From Chamaelirium japonicum (lineage: Eukaryota; Streptophyta; Magnoliopsida; Liliales; Melanthiaceae), in assembly GCA_947650365.1 (NCBI GenBank), contig OX393551.1, positions 3,058,001-3,122,000 on the forward strand: a stretch of DNA of 64,000 nucleotides, read 5' to 3'. The position numbers were made by a program, and so were the translations under genes. Within the stretch, counting starts at the first letter, position 1; each line of letters starts with the position of its first letter. Shown here piece after piece: positions 1-11,524 of the stretch. A model generated the notes under the pieces. It did no database searches and was not told where the DNA came from. It was given only the letters and a program-made list of their open reading frames with translations.

Positions 1-1716
1 GATGGGTACTCCTCTGCCTGACCTCTCCATCGGAGCTTGTTCGAGTCGACATTTCCAAGGGGATAGAGAACTCCCATTCTCCCCAAATTCAATTGCATCA
101 GAGGAGATCCAACTCTCCACATACTCGCCTTCAAGCAAGCTCTTACGCCACACAAAGAAGAGAACAACGTGCTCTGCCGCACTTTCGCCGGGAGCCTCGA
201 CAAGCCATCCCTCGATTGGTACCATAATCTCCGGGCTGGGTCCATCACCCAGTTCAGCGTCTTAGCCAATCTCTTCATACAGCATTATCAGCTAAATTTG
301 AAGGTGGAAAAGAAGCTCGACTCCCTCTACCGATTAAGGATGGGTACCGATGAGAGTCTCCGAAGCTTTACAAGGAGATTCCGTAATGAGCACGCCGCCC
401 TCTCCGGAAGACATCTGGATGATAAAGCCATCATGTTGGTTTTCTAGAATGCTCTCCGTTTCGACCTACACATCTACAACGACTTCATCCGTAATCCCTC
501 TCCTTCCCTGGGTTCAATGTTTGATCGAATCCAGAGAGAGATTAAGGTTGAGGATGATCAAGTCGCCCGAAAAGGGCGAGAGTTGAAGCGAAGGCTTGCT
601 GAGAGAGAAGCTCTGAAGTATGCTACCAAAGCTCACAACGCTGAGGCAACAGCCCCCCCTGCCAACAAACGGTCGAAGAACGACAGACGACGATCCCCGA
701 CAAAGACCACTTTCACCGAATGGAATTTACCGGTCGAACAGATCCTCGACCGCATTCAACACGAAGAATTCCTTCGAAGGCCCAATCCTCTTCAGCCAAA
801 TACTAAATTCACGGCTGACAAAACGGTCTATTGCGACTTCCACCGAAGTCAGGGCCATTCCACCGATTGATGCTATCGGCTAAAATTTCATCTCGAAGAC
901 TTGCTGCGAGAGGGCCATCTACAAGAGTTCACCAAAGATGGGCAAGATCAACGCCGATCCTCTGCGAAGGGGAAAGAAGCTTGCTGGGTCCATCAAATCT
1001 CTTCCAACCGATCTCCTCTTACTGTGAATGCCAACGTCTTCGGCATCCACGGATCATTGCACAATCAAGCGGTGACCGGGAAAGAAGTTGATCAGCAAGT
1101 TCGACGTATCTTCCACATTCGTGCTACGACGAACAAGGAAGACACCTGGATCGAGAAGCCCATCGAGGGTTTGGCTTGACCCTCTATCGACTTCAACGAC
1201 ACCGACCTTCAAGGAGTGCATACTCCACATCGAGACCCCCTGGTCTTAAAGCTCCTTATCGACGAAAGCACTGTCAATCGAATCCTCATCGACACCGGAA
1301 GCTCCATCGACATTATGTTCTCAGACTGCTTCAAACGTCTGGGGCATAAATATTCAAGTCTTGACGTTGTTCCAACGGTGATTACCGGCTTCAACGGTGA
1401 ACAAAGCATCACTATGGGCGAATCAAGATTCACTCTCGATCTCAGCCGAGAAACTCGAGTCTCGGTGAGATTTGCTATCGTCGAAGGAACGTCCAGCTAC
1501 AACGCCATTCTCGGACGACCATTCCTCCACCAGATCAATGCCATCTCTTATCCTTATCATCAACTTCTTAAATTCACAACGGGAGAAGGCATTGTCTGTT
1601 TTCGAGGCGATCAGCAAGCCGGGTGATCTTGTGAAGCTGCTGCTGCAAAAATAGATCGTAAGATCAATATCGCTCCTCCAAAGCGGCCACGAGATGAAGC
1701 TGGCCCTTCTTCCAAA
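1..1716 (+). pseudogene. gag: Element A gag-protease, partial and broken
   Basis: One reading frame runs through the stretch and aligns codon for codon with the intact gag-protease of C and E, from the region just before the Gag core domain to the end of the protease. Nonsense codons interrupt it at 19-21, 445-447, 868-870, 1177-1179 and 1624-1626; most are explained by C-to-T or G-to-A changes. The CHHC knuckle (YCDFH...) lies just before the stop at 868, which replaces the Arg after its third ligand region. The protease motif DTGSS is still present near 1291. The codon that is a UAG in B, C and E is CAG (1717-1719) here, so the boundary stop has been lost. No frameshift is visible within this part. 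Confidence 0.92.
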
Positions 1717-1719
1717 CAG

Positions 1720-4700
1720 CAATCAAAGGAGATTCCACCGATCGAGCCCCCACCAATCGAATGGGAAGCCTCACCTTCAATTAAAGAAATCATCCTTGTA
1801 AATATCGGCAGTGGAAATCTCTCTCGACAAACATTCATCGGTACCGGTCACAGCGACGCAGAAGCGCGAGACATGATATCCTTCCTTCAGTCCAACATCG
1901 ATGTCTTTGCATGGTGCTTCAAAGATATGCCTGGGATCAATCCAGATGATGCTTGCCATCGCCTAGCAATCAAAGAAGAAGTGAGGCCTGTCAAGCAAAA
2001 GCCACACACAATCCGACCAGAACTACAAATTGTTGTTCAAGAAGAGATCAGTAAGCTACTCGCGGCAGGATTCATCCGTGAAGTAGAATATCCTACCTGG
2101 ATCTCCAATATAGTTTCTGTCCCAAAGTAGAACGGGAAGGTCAGAGTGTGCATCGACTTCACCAACCTCAACAAAGCTTGTCCCAAAGATCCATTCCCCA
2201 TGCCAAGAATAGACAGACTCGTCGATGCCATTTCTGGCACGAGCTGTTATCTTTCATGGATGGATACTCTGGGTACAATCAAATTCCGCTTCACTCTGAT
2301 GATCAAGAGAAGACATGCTTTGTGACTAGCAGAGGTCTCTACTGTTACAACGTAATGCCATTCGGCCTCAAAAATGATGGTTCTACCTATCAAAGGTTAG
2401 TCACAAAGATGTTCAACGATCAGATCGATCGCAACGTCGAAGTCTACGTCGACGATCTCCTCACAAAGAGCTCTACTCGAGGAAACCATCTATCCGATCT
2501 GACGGAAACCTTTCAAGTCCTTCGAAAGTATCGTATGAAGCTCAATCCGACTAAATGCGCTTTCGGAGTACAATCGGGCAAATTCCTAGGTCATCTTGTG
2601 ACCAGGAGGGGCATCGAAGCCAACCCAAATCAAATTCAAGCTATTCTGGATATGCCTTCACCTACGAATCGAAAGGAAGTCCAACGCCTCACTGGAAGGT
2701 TGGCAGCTCTTAATCGATTCATCTCAAAATCTTCCGACAAATGCAAACCACTCTTCGACAAGCTATAAAAGGCGGATACATCTGGGTGGAGTCTAATTTG
2801 CGAAGATGCTTTTCAAACCATCAAGAAATATCTGGTGCAAGCTCCTACTTCTAAAAGAAGATCTAGGGCTCTATCTCGCCGTCACCGATCAAGTAATCAG
2901 TGCGGTCCTAGTCAGCAGAAGAGAAGGCATCGAGTATCCGGTCTACTACATCAGCCATACTCTTCTCCCGGCTGAGACTCGTTACTCAAAAACTGAGAAG
3001 GTCATTCTGGCCTTGCTCACTGCATCACGTCGCCTCCAACCCTACTTTGTCTCTCATCAGATCACTGTTATTTTAGAACACCCACTTAAAGATATCATTG
3101 ACAAAGCTGGTCGAGCTGGTCGAATGACCAAATGGGTGATCAAAATGAGTGCTCTGGGGATTCAATTCGAATCTCGCACTTCCATCAAAGGTTAGGCCAT
3201 TGCTGATTTTCTAGCTGACTTTCCAGTTGAAGACCCCATCACTTGGGAAGAAGATGTCGATATGCGCTTAGAAGATGAAGCTGATCCTCCGTTCAATCTT
3301 GCAACAAAAGACGATCCAAGCCTTCAGGATATAGTCACAACTCTTCCATAGAAGCTCTATACTGATGGAGCATCAAGTACCATCGGTTCGGGAACTGGGA
3401 TAGTCTTGATATCCCCCGAACTCGATCATCTTCAGAAGGCCACTCTCCTCGGATTCAATGCCACCAACAACGAAGCTAAATATGAATCACTCATCTCCGG
3501 GCTCGAAATGGCTGAATCCTTGGGGGTAGATCAAATCATTATTTACAGTGACTCCCAACTAATCATAAGGCAAATCAACGAAGAGTACATAGCTCGTGAA
3601 GAGAGAATGCAACTCTACTTGGCCCTAGTACGACGTCTTCAACAATGTTTTACTAGTACTGAATTCGTTCAAATCCCAAGAGCAGAGAATCGAAAAGCAG
3701 ATGCCTTAGCCAATACTGCCTCAGTTCTTGGAGACTCACTCGGAGGAAGACAAATACAAATCGATTATCAAGAGATGCCCAAGACCACCCCCGAATAACA
3801 GATCATTGCTACTACTGAGAGATCTGGAGGTGGAAATCAACTGGTATTGAACCTCACCACTACAAGTGAGCTTGAGGATTGGAGACAGTCAATCTTCGAT
3901 TTCTTCAAACATGGCAAAATACCAGAAGGCCCGAATCAAGCCCGAAGACTTCAAAGAAAGCTTCCATGCTATACCATTCAAGGAGACGATTTATACTTCA
4001 AGTCTCACAATGGGATGCTGTTCAAATGCATTGGCCCAGAACAAGCAAAGGCAATCCTGATTGATATCCGCTCTGGGGTCTGCGGGAATCATTCGGGAGA
4101 AAGATCTCTTGAAGCCAAGACAAAACTACAAGGTTACTACTGGCCTACGATGGCAAGAGATGCTCACCTAGTGGTTCAAAGATGCGAGCCATGCCAACAA
4201 CACGCTCGGGCTATCCATCTCCCTGCAGATGAGCTTCATCAACTATCAAGTCCATGACCTTTCTATCAATGGGGGTTGGACTTCTTGGGTCCCTTTCCTC
4301 TAACTCCGAGCAAGAAGAAGTATATGCTACTGGCCACAGATTACTTCACCAAATGGGTCGAAGCTGTGCCACTCTTTCGAGAGACCGACGATGAAGTGAT
4401 CAAGTTCATCCGACATAACATCTTCTCAAGGTTTGGCACACCTCAAGTTCTTGTTGCTGACAACGGAGCCCAATTCGACTCCGACAAGTTTCGGGAGTTC
4501 TGCCTGAACAACGGAATCAAGCTCTTTTATTCAACTCCAAGATATCCACAATGCAATGGTCAAGCTGAAGCCTCCAATAGAGCTATTCTTGGTATACTCA
4601 AGAAGAAACTCAACGACAAGAAAGGATTATGGGAACAGGTCCTATCTGAAGTTCTTTGGGGATATCGCACAACTCCGAGAAGATCAATAGGGTTCTCACC

Positions 4701-5115
4701 CTTTCATCTGACATATGGATCGGAAGCAGTACTCCCAACAGAGAACATATCGAGTACTCTGAAGACCAGGGCAGTTGAAGAAGGGATCAATAAAGAGCTT
4801 CTAGGTGATGATTTGGACTTTTCTGAAGAACTATGGGATCAAGCATCCCTTTGTGTGGCCAAGTATCAACAGAAGATCAAACGAGCCTACGATCAGAAGG
4901 TTTACAAAAGACAGTTCCCAATTGGCAGTCTAGTCCTCAGAGTAGTTTTTTACAACACAAAGGAGCACAGCAGCAGGAAACTAGCTCCCAACTAGGAAGG
5001 ACCCTACATTGTGGAATCAGTAGGAGGCAAAGGGTCTTACCGGCTGATTTTACCAGAAGGAGAAAGACTGCCACGGGCTTGGAATGCTAGGCATCTCAAA
5101 TTGTTCTATCCATGA
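1720..5115 (+). pseudogene. pol: Element A pol (RT, RNase H, archaeal-type RNase H, integrase), broken
   Basis: It aligns over its full length with the intact pol of C and E. The RT motif YVDD, gypsy RNase H, the second RNase H (TDGAS...YSDSQ) and the integrase HHCC and D,D-35-E regions are recognisable. Nonsense codons lie at 2128-2130, 2766-2768, 3193-3195, 3349-3351, 3796-3798, 4255-4257 and 4993-4995. A 1-bp deletion near 2240 shifts the frame, and a deletion of about 13 bp near 2846 returns it. In the second RNase H the conserved Glu of the NEAEY motif is Lys, expected to abolish catalysis. The end is the same ...LFYP plus stop as in the other copies. Confidence 0.92.
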
Positions 5116-5131
5116 TGTAAATTCCATGATG

Positions 5132-5137
5132 AATAAA
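5132..5137 (+). terminator. AATAAA polyadenylation signal just after pol (A)
   Basis: AATAAA lies 17 nt after the pol stop and is followed by T-rich sequence. The hexamer is at the same place in B, C and E (17423, 24837, 56474). Confidence 0.5.
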
Positions 5138-5228
5138 GTTCTCTTTCAATATTCAAATGCTCAGCCTTTTCAATTCAAGTTCTGAAGCAGTTTCAAATTA
5201 TCTACATTCAAAATTACAAGGTCGTTTA

Positions 5229-5560
5229 ACAAGTTTGGGTGCTTGAGTTGCGACTCAACCCCTTACGGGCAAATGTTAAACGGTTTCGGGTTGTCATGCA
5301 AAACAACCTTCAAGTCACTGGTCGATTTAACAGGTTTGGGAGTTTGTGTTGCGATACTACCCCTTACTTACAAATATTAAATGACCTTCAATTTCGACCT
5401 TCAATTTCAATCAATTTCGATATCGTCTAACAGGTTTGGGTGTTTGAGTTGCGACTCGACCCCTCACATACAAATGTTAAACGAATTCAAGTTCAATTTT
5501 CAAGTTACTTAACCAGTTTGGGTGATCAAGTTGCGACTTGGCCCCCTACATTCAAGTGTA
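5229..5560 (+). repeat. Diverged ~100-bp repeats with TGCG-loop hairpins (A)
   Basis: Four units each contain AGTTTGGGTG then a short inverted repeat around TGCG and then CCCCTTAC. The first hairpin, 5243-5258, has arms TTGAGT and ACTCAA around TGCG. The set lies between the converging 3' ends of pol and the antisense gene. Confidence 0.75.
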
Positions 5561-5731
5561 TGTAAATATTCCAATACCATTCAAAACTCAACATTCAAAG
5601 ATATTCAACAAAAGACATTTAGTTTCTAATACCAAAAAGATCTTCACTACCAAAAAATTTCAAGTACAGGAGTGAGCTTTTACATGTCAAGAGTTTACAA
5701 GTACAACAACAAAAAAGAAGGTAGAAATACA

Positions 5732-8610
5732 TCAGGGTTTAGCCACACTGGGAGCACGCGACTTCTCTCCTTCGGATCCACCACGAGCTTTGCTCGCCAC
5801 AGAAGCCTTGGAAGATCGGACACTGCTAGCATGAACTCTGAGCGCTTCCACCGCCTTCTCGACCGTATCCCTGAAACTCGCGCATTCAGCACGCATATGC
5901 TCTAACTCCTTTTTGAGAGCCTCCTCCTTGGCAGTAAAAGCGGCTTCCTTAGCAGCAAGGGCCACATCCCTTGCAGCAAGTTGCTCCTTCAGCTTCTTAT
6001 TCTCAGTTGCACGATCGTAGGACAAGGTCTCGATCTTGAAGAATCTATTCTTCAAAGACTCGAGCTTATGACCCTGAGCCTCGTAGCCATCCTGCCACCC
6101 CTTGCTCTCCAGCTTCTCCTTGCGAAGGGCCTCGATCTTGGCCTTCAAGGCCTCCTTCTTGGAAGATAGAAGCTCCCTCAGCTTATCCTTCTTCTCCTGG
6201 GCAGCTTCCAATTCAGCTGTCAGGCAAGAGACTTCAGTTGAAGCCTCTCGCTCTCCGACCTTCTTGAAAAGGTTTATGCCAAACTTTAGAACCACTGAGT
6301 TCTGCGAACAAACAAGAAGTATTAGAAATATTTCAGAAGATTCAATTCAAAAGTCAAGTCAAGCTGATGCACTTACCACCACTTCAAGCCTATAGAAGGC
6401 TTCCTCGATCGAGGCCCCCGGAAGGTTATAGAGCATCCGGATCACTGGAGTTGGGTGGTTGATGTCAACCTCACCCAAATCCTTCAAAAGCAAAGTCGGG
6501 CCAGCAGGAGTCTCTGCAAGTCAAGTAAAAGCTCAAAGAGTTAGAATATTTCAAGCATCAGAGGCAAGGCAACTAAGAAGAAGTTAGTAAGGATACCTGT
6601 GGCATCAACTTGAGATGTCATTCCCTTCCCACGGTCAGAGCTCTTACCCTTGGGGGTCGACTTCTCCTTGGCGGGGGTTGGCTCCGGCTGAGGTTGGGGA
6701 GCCCCATTGCCCACGCGGCTCTCTCTCTCCATATGTATGGGAGAAGGAACACCCCGGGGAGGTGAGACCCCCCCTTCATCTTGCTGCCCGCTCGACTGAC
6801 CGAGCCCAGCCATAATGGCAGCCACTTCTTCAGCCAGAGAGCGCGACGAGGGTGGAGGTTGCTCAACCTCCAGACCCCCGCTTGTAGTCGGGCCTTCGAG
6901 ACGAGGTACATCAGGAGGTATTTGGTCGAGGGGCGTGGGGTTGCTTCCAACCCCACCGCTCCCCGAAAATCTAATCTTCAAGCGCACAGGGCGCCTCTTC
7001 AACTCCTCGAAATGGTATTGGGGCTGCACCTTTCGGCCATCACCCTCGACATCCATCACCTCCTCCATACAACGGGCCTTAGTCTCGTCGATGGGGATCG
7101 GCTGAGAGTCTTTATCTCCATCACCAGTGCGGGTGGGAGGAATTTCTTCCTCACCACCCCCTTTCTCATCTTCACCACCAGTGGGGGTGGGAGGAACTTC
7201 TTCCTCACCACCCCCATGCCCTTAGTCTCCCCCTGTAGGAGTAGGAGGGATCTCATCACCTCCACTACTCCCACCATCATCGCCGTCGTCATCGTCTTCA
7301 TCGTCACCATCACCTCCATCTTCTTTATCTTCTCCACCTTCTTCTTCTCCCCCTTCTTCTTCTCCCCCTTCTTCATTTTCTTCCACTTCTTTCTCTTTCT
7401 CTTCTTCCTCCTCCTCCTTCTCTTCGACTATGACCTTTCTCTTCTTTGCCTGGCCCTGGCGGCGTACCACCAACTTCTCTTCTGTGGTAGGCAATCGACG
7501 CCTCGCGCCATACGCCTTCTTCTCAGCTCGGATCTTTCTAACAATCTTTCCCGATTGAGGATCCTCCTCGTAATCGGAATACAGAACTTCATTATCCTCG
7601 TATCGGACCTGTAGACGGTGGAGGAGATTGGCGTTGCCATACCTGACCGGGCAATTCGAAAATTGCTTCCATGACCTAATACCGCACGTCAACTCCAGAA
7701 ACAAATTATCGATAGCACCGACCCGCTCCGAAGGCCAGGCGAAGACACCTCCCTTGCAGTACATCTTTAGCTCCTTGTGCATATCGTTCCGAGGAGTATC
7801 GGGCACTGACAGAGGCGTCCATGCACCAGAGACCGAAATCGGCCAGTCGGTATAGAGCTTGTCAGATGGGATGGTGTCGACGATCGGGCGTAGGGCAGAC
7901 ACGCCGGTCAAGTTGAAGAACGGGCTGTCTTTCTTTGATTCTCATTTGTAGTGGTAAAAGAAGTACCCCAGCTTGATTCGGGCAACTTCACCCTCCGGTA
8001 TGCTGGAGTAGCAAGCCTTCAAATCCTCCTGGAAGTTTGACTCTACGCGGCAGAAAGCGTAGATGATCCTCCAAGCATTCCCTGAGATCTGCCCGGGACA
8101 AAGGTCTGAGGTGTTCAGCAACCTCGCGGCAAAGGGTGGCAGTGGAAGGCACAGTCCACAGTTGAGCTGGCCGATGGTGACAATGGTTCCCATGACCTGC
8201 TCCTTGCTGGCGAAGTTTGTGAAGATCATCCTCTTATCGATGCCGAAGGCAGACTGAATCCCCGGGAGCGACGGTCGAACCTTCCCTTCTGTGAAACAAG
8301 CCAATAGCTTCTGCCACTTAGCCCTCTTCACGTCAGTAAACTTGCCACCAGTGTTGTATATGTAAGCAGGTTCCTCTGTCAGTGACATCAGGGGGCCCAA
8401 CACAAACTTCGCCTTGGGAATATGCTATGGCCTTGATGGAGCAGAAGCAAATCCAACTCCCATATGTCTTTTGCCCAACTGACCCAGCTCCATGAGCACA
8501 GCCTTGCCCTTGCCGCGGCCCTTCGGAACGGAGGAAACTTCAGCGATCTCTTTCCTCTTCCTCTTCGAGGGAACCACATTCATCTTCTTCGAGTTGCCAG
8601 AGGATGCCAT
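5732..8610 (-). pseudogene. Element A antisense gene (3 exons), broken by three nonsense codons
   Basis: Read on the - strand, exon 1 is 8610-6597, intron 1 is 6596-6514, exon 2 is 6513-6377, intron 2 is 6376-6302 and exon 3 is 6301-5732. Both introns start GT and end AG, and the phases (1, then 0) keep one frame through the joins. Exon 2 is 137 nt, as in B, C and E. Exon 1 starts ATG-GCT-TCC and carries nonsense codons at 8425-8427, 7942-7944 and 7222-7224 but no frameshift. The protein family is the one described under elements C and E. A 54-nt coding repeat (18 residues, GEEEIPPTPTGG core) occurs three times around 7121-7240. Exon 3 is a coiled coil. Confidence 0.85.
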
Positions 8611-9054
8611 TCGATCGATCGGGAGATTGCAAAGAACAGAGAAATCGAGAGCAAAAAGTCTGGACTTCGAAAAATTCTGAAAGTGTGAAGCGAATATGAC
8701 AGCCAAAGAAACTGATATACCCTTGAGGGAATTGGCGCGAAAATCAAGAGGACACGTGTCATCACTATATCAAATCATGTGTTTTTGCAGGAACACGTGG
8801 CACTATCCGTAGCAAGCGCAAAACCAGGTGAACCGTCAGACCAGACGAAGCGTTGAACCACCGGTCCAATCGAACCAACGGACCGAGCGAACCACCGGTC
8901 TAATCGGACCGCCGGTTCGAGAAATTACCCGATCCAGATGGACCGAAGAATCAAAACAGAACAAATCAAACTCCTCATCGCTGGTCAAAAGCTTTACCCA
9001 AAGACCTCACAGAAAAGAAGGCTCTTCTGCCACCTTGACTCGGCAGGTTCAGAA
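8611..9054 (-). promoter_or_regulatory. Upstream region of A's antisense gene with two G-boxes
   Basis: Reading away from the ATG at 8610, GACACGTGTC (8751-8760, a perfect palindrome) and CACGTGGC (8794-8801) have centres 41 bp apart. The same pair at the same spacing occurs in C and E. G-box and ABRE cores of this type are bound by plant bZIP and bHLH factors. Further out (8850-8935) CCGGT-containing repeats precede the hairpin array. No TATA box is apparent. Confidence 0.6.
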
Positions 9055-10422
9055 CTTAACCTCGACCGGTTGAATTTAACCAATCAGTCAGACTTGACCA
9101 ATCGGTCAAATTCATCCGATCGGTTGATTTTCTACTGGATCAGGCAAAAAACTTGGCTTTTTGCCCGATCCAACCAACCTCGACCGGTTGAATTTAACCG
9201 ATCAGTCAGACTTAACCGATCGGTCAAATTCATCCGATCGGTCGATTTTCTACTGGATCAGGCAAAAAACTTGGCTTTTTGCTTGATCCAGCCAACCTCA
9301 ACAGGTTGAATTTAACCGATTAGTCAGACTTGACCGATCGGTCAAGTTCATCCGATCAGTCGATTTTCTACTGGATCAGGCAAAAAATTTGGCTTTTTGC
9401 CCGATCCAGCCAACCTCGACCGGTTGAATTTAACCGATCAGTCAGACTTGACCGATGGTCAAATTCATCCGATCGGTCGATTTTGTACTGGATCAGGCAA
9501 AAAACTTGGCTTTTTGCTCGATCCAGCCAACCTCGACCGGTTGAATTTAACCGATCAGTCAGACTTGACCGATCGGTCAAATTCATCCGATCGGTCGATT
9601 TTCTACTGGATCAGGCAAAAAACTTGGCTTTTTGCCCGATCCAGCCAACCTCGACCGGTTGAATTTAACCGATCAGTCAGACTTGACCGATCGGTCAAAT
9701 TCATCCGATTGGTCGATTTTATACTGGATCAGGCAAAAAACTTGGCTTTTTTTCCCGATCCAGCCAACCTCGACCGGTTGAATTTAGCCGATCAGTCAGA
9801 CTTGACCGATCGGTCAAATTCATTCGATCGATCGATTTTCCACTGGATCAGGCAAAAAACTTGGCTTTTTTCCAGATCCAGCCAACCTCGACCGATTGAA
9901 TTTAACCGATCGGTCAGACTTGACCGATCGGTCAAATTCAACCGATCGGTCAGACTTGATCGATCGGTCAAATTCAACCGATTGGTCGAATTTCTATAGG
10001 ATCGGTCAGAAAACTGTATTTTCTGACCGATAACTCCAACCTCGACCGGTTGAATTTAACCGATCGGTCAGACTTGACCGATCGGTCAAATTCAATCGAT
10101 CGGTCGAATTTCTACTGGATCGGTCGAAAAACTGTGTTTTCTGACCGATCACACCAACCTCGACCGGTTGAATTTAACCGATCGATCAGACTTGACCGAT
10201 CGGTCAAATTTAACCGATCGGTCGAATTTCTACTGGATCGGTCAGAAAACTGTGTTTTCTGACCGATCACTCCAACCTCGACCGGTTGAAATTGACCGGT
10301 CGGTCAAATTTAACCGATCGATCAAAATTGACCGATCGGTCAATTTCGACCGATCAGCCAGAAATTGATCGATCGGTCAATTTCGATCGATCAGTCAGAA
10401 ATTGACCGATCAAAAACTTATT
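9055..10422 (+). repeat. 118-bp tandem hairpin array of element A
   Basis: Seven or so units of about 118 bp (CTCGACCGGTTG at 9061 and 9179 sets the period), then degenerate units. Each holds GACCGATCGGTC-type palindromes and a longer inverted repeat whose arms contain GGCAAAAA and CTTTTTGCC. The short open frames seen through it (NRSVRLDRS and similar) are periodicity artefacts. Confidence 0.93.
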
Positions 10423-10521
10423 TTCGACACTAACACTCGACAAAGCTCCTCTACGTGTGTGGCAGGGGGTCGTTAGCTTTACACCATAAATCCAAGCCAG
10501 CCAAAGTGGCCTCTTAGCTAA

Positions 10522-10536
10522 CTTGGAGGGGGTAAC
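10522..10536 (+). other. Polypurine tract of element A
   Basis: CTTGGAGGGGGTAAC lies immediately before the 3' LTR; the same sequence precedes the 3' LTRs of C, D and E. Confidence 0.8.
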
Positions 10537-10570
10537 TGTGGGTGCAAATTTTGTCAAGAAGTCTGCAAAC

Positions 10571-10860
10571 AGCGGGACGCACCGGCCCTGCCTGGTGGGC
10601 CCCCGAAGACTACAGCGGGACCCACCGGCCCTGCCTGGTGGGCTCCTGAAGACTACAACAGGACCCACCGGCCCTGCCTGGTGGGCCCCCGAAGACTACC
10701 ACGGGACCCACCGGCCCTGCCTGGTGGGCCCCCGAAGACTACCACGGGACCCACCGGCCCTGCCTGGTGGACCCCCGAAGACTACCGCGGGACCCACTGG
10801 CCTTTCCTGTGGAATCCCCAGGAGACAGCAGCAGGACCCGCCAGCCCTGCCTGGAGGATC
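10571..10860 (+). repeat. 43-bp U3 tandem repeat in the A/B LTR
   Basis: About six units of GC-rich sequence with period 43 (unit starts 10571, 10614, ...). Each unit contains GGGACCCACC and GGTGGGCCC, nearly complementary arms. Because 43 is not a multiple of three, the Gly/Pro-rich open frames rotate through all frames and are not genes. Confidence 0.85.
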
Positions 10861-10915
10861 CCCAGATACGATAGCATAAACCGCCATTTACCCCGGGATC
10901 CCTCTTCTAGAATTC

Positions 10916-10923
10916 TATAAATA
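10916..10923 (+). promoter_or_regulatory. LTR TATA box (A/B LTR)
   Basis: TATAAATA in CTATAAATAGCAG, the same context as in the LTRs of C (18395), E (50045) and, interrupted by the copia insertion, D. Confidence 0.75.
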
Positions 10924-11372
10924 GCAGAGCCTTCGAATATAACAGGATCGGATTCTAGATCAAAATTCCAGAACCAGAACCAGAATTCTGAAAATAGATC
11001 AGTGCCATCAGTTGATATCCATTTCAAAAACCAGAGCTCTGGAATTCCAGCTATCCTTAATCTCTCCTTGATCTTCTTATTGTCTCAGAAGAGGTCGAAG
11101 GAACTTCAGTGATACTCGGCCTGTCGAGGTCACTTCAAGCAAGTGTTAGTGAATTCGGGTTGCTCCCTATAGCACGGAGACGTAGGCTTCGGCTGAACTA
11201 AAAGATCACATCTTTCGTGTCAAACTCTCTCTGGTTGCATATTGAAAGCATCAACTTCAGTCAACAGATTGAACAATGATCATCGCAACAGATCGAACAA
11301 CGATCTTCAACTCCAACCTCAATTGACTGGTGCGGCAAAGTCTTCGGGTTGGCACGAAGATTTTCCCCCACA

Positions 11373-11386
11373 GCGCCGTCTGTGGG
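11373..11386 (+). other. Element B primer-binding site, damaged
   Basis: C and E have GTTTGGCGCCGTCTGTGGG after the LTR. B reads GCGCCGTCTGTGGG: five bases (TTTGG or equivalent) are missing, which removes the TGG that would pair with a tRNA CCA end. Confidence 0.7.
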
Positions 11387-11524
11387 ATCGAGCGAGAAGC
11401 CAAGTTCTCCCTACAACAAGTTTCAGATCGGTTGAGCAGACAACCGATCAGACTTCCTAGCCCCTTCGGTTGAGCAGACAACCGTTAGGACGTCGGCACT
11501 CTCGTTGCACCCTTCGCTCTCTAA

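Larger units (their letters stand above)
1..11372 (+). mobile_element. Element A: decayed Tat-lineage Ty3/gypsy retrotransposon, 5' end outside window
   Basis: Reading left to right it holds the second half of gag, protease, RT, two RNase H domains, integrase, an antisense gene, a hairpin array, a polypurine tract and a 3' LTR. The order and the second RNase H place it in the Tat lineage. Gag, pol and the antisense gene all carry several nonsense codons, so it is not autonomous. It shares with element B a short extra segment before the integrase (around 3838-3870), absent from C and E, so A and B form one subfamily. Its 3' LTR is followed directly by B's primer-site remnant and gag. Confidence 0.93.
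10537..11372 (+). repeat. LTR shared by elements A (3') and B (5')
   Basis: 836 bp, starting TGTGGGTGC and ending TTTTCCCCCACA, as in the LTRs of C, D and E. It is preceded by A's polypurine tract and followed by B's primer-site remnant and gag leader. It is longer than the C and E LTRs, in part because U3 has more 43-bp units. Confidence 0.92.

Noticed and set aside
5732-6295. Exon 3 of the antisense gene as a separate small coiled-coil gene
   Set aside because: The open frame has no ATG at the splice acceptor, and in all four copies the acceptor joins in phase to exon 2; a separate gene is less likely than a third exon.
9055-10422. Open frames with NRSVRLDRS or LTDRSNSTD repeats in the hairpin arrays
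   Set aside because: They follow the DNA period, appear on both strands because of palindromic GATCGGTC, and have no start, domain or conservation as proteins.
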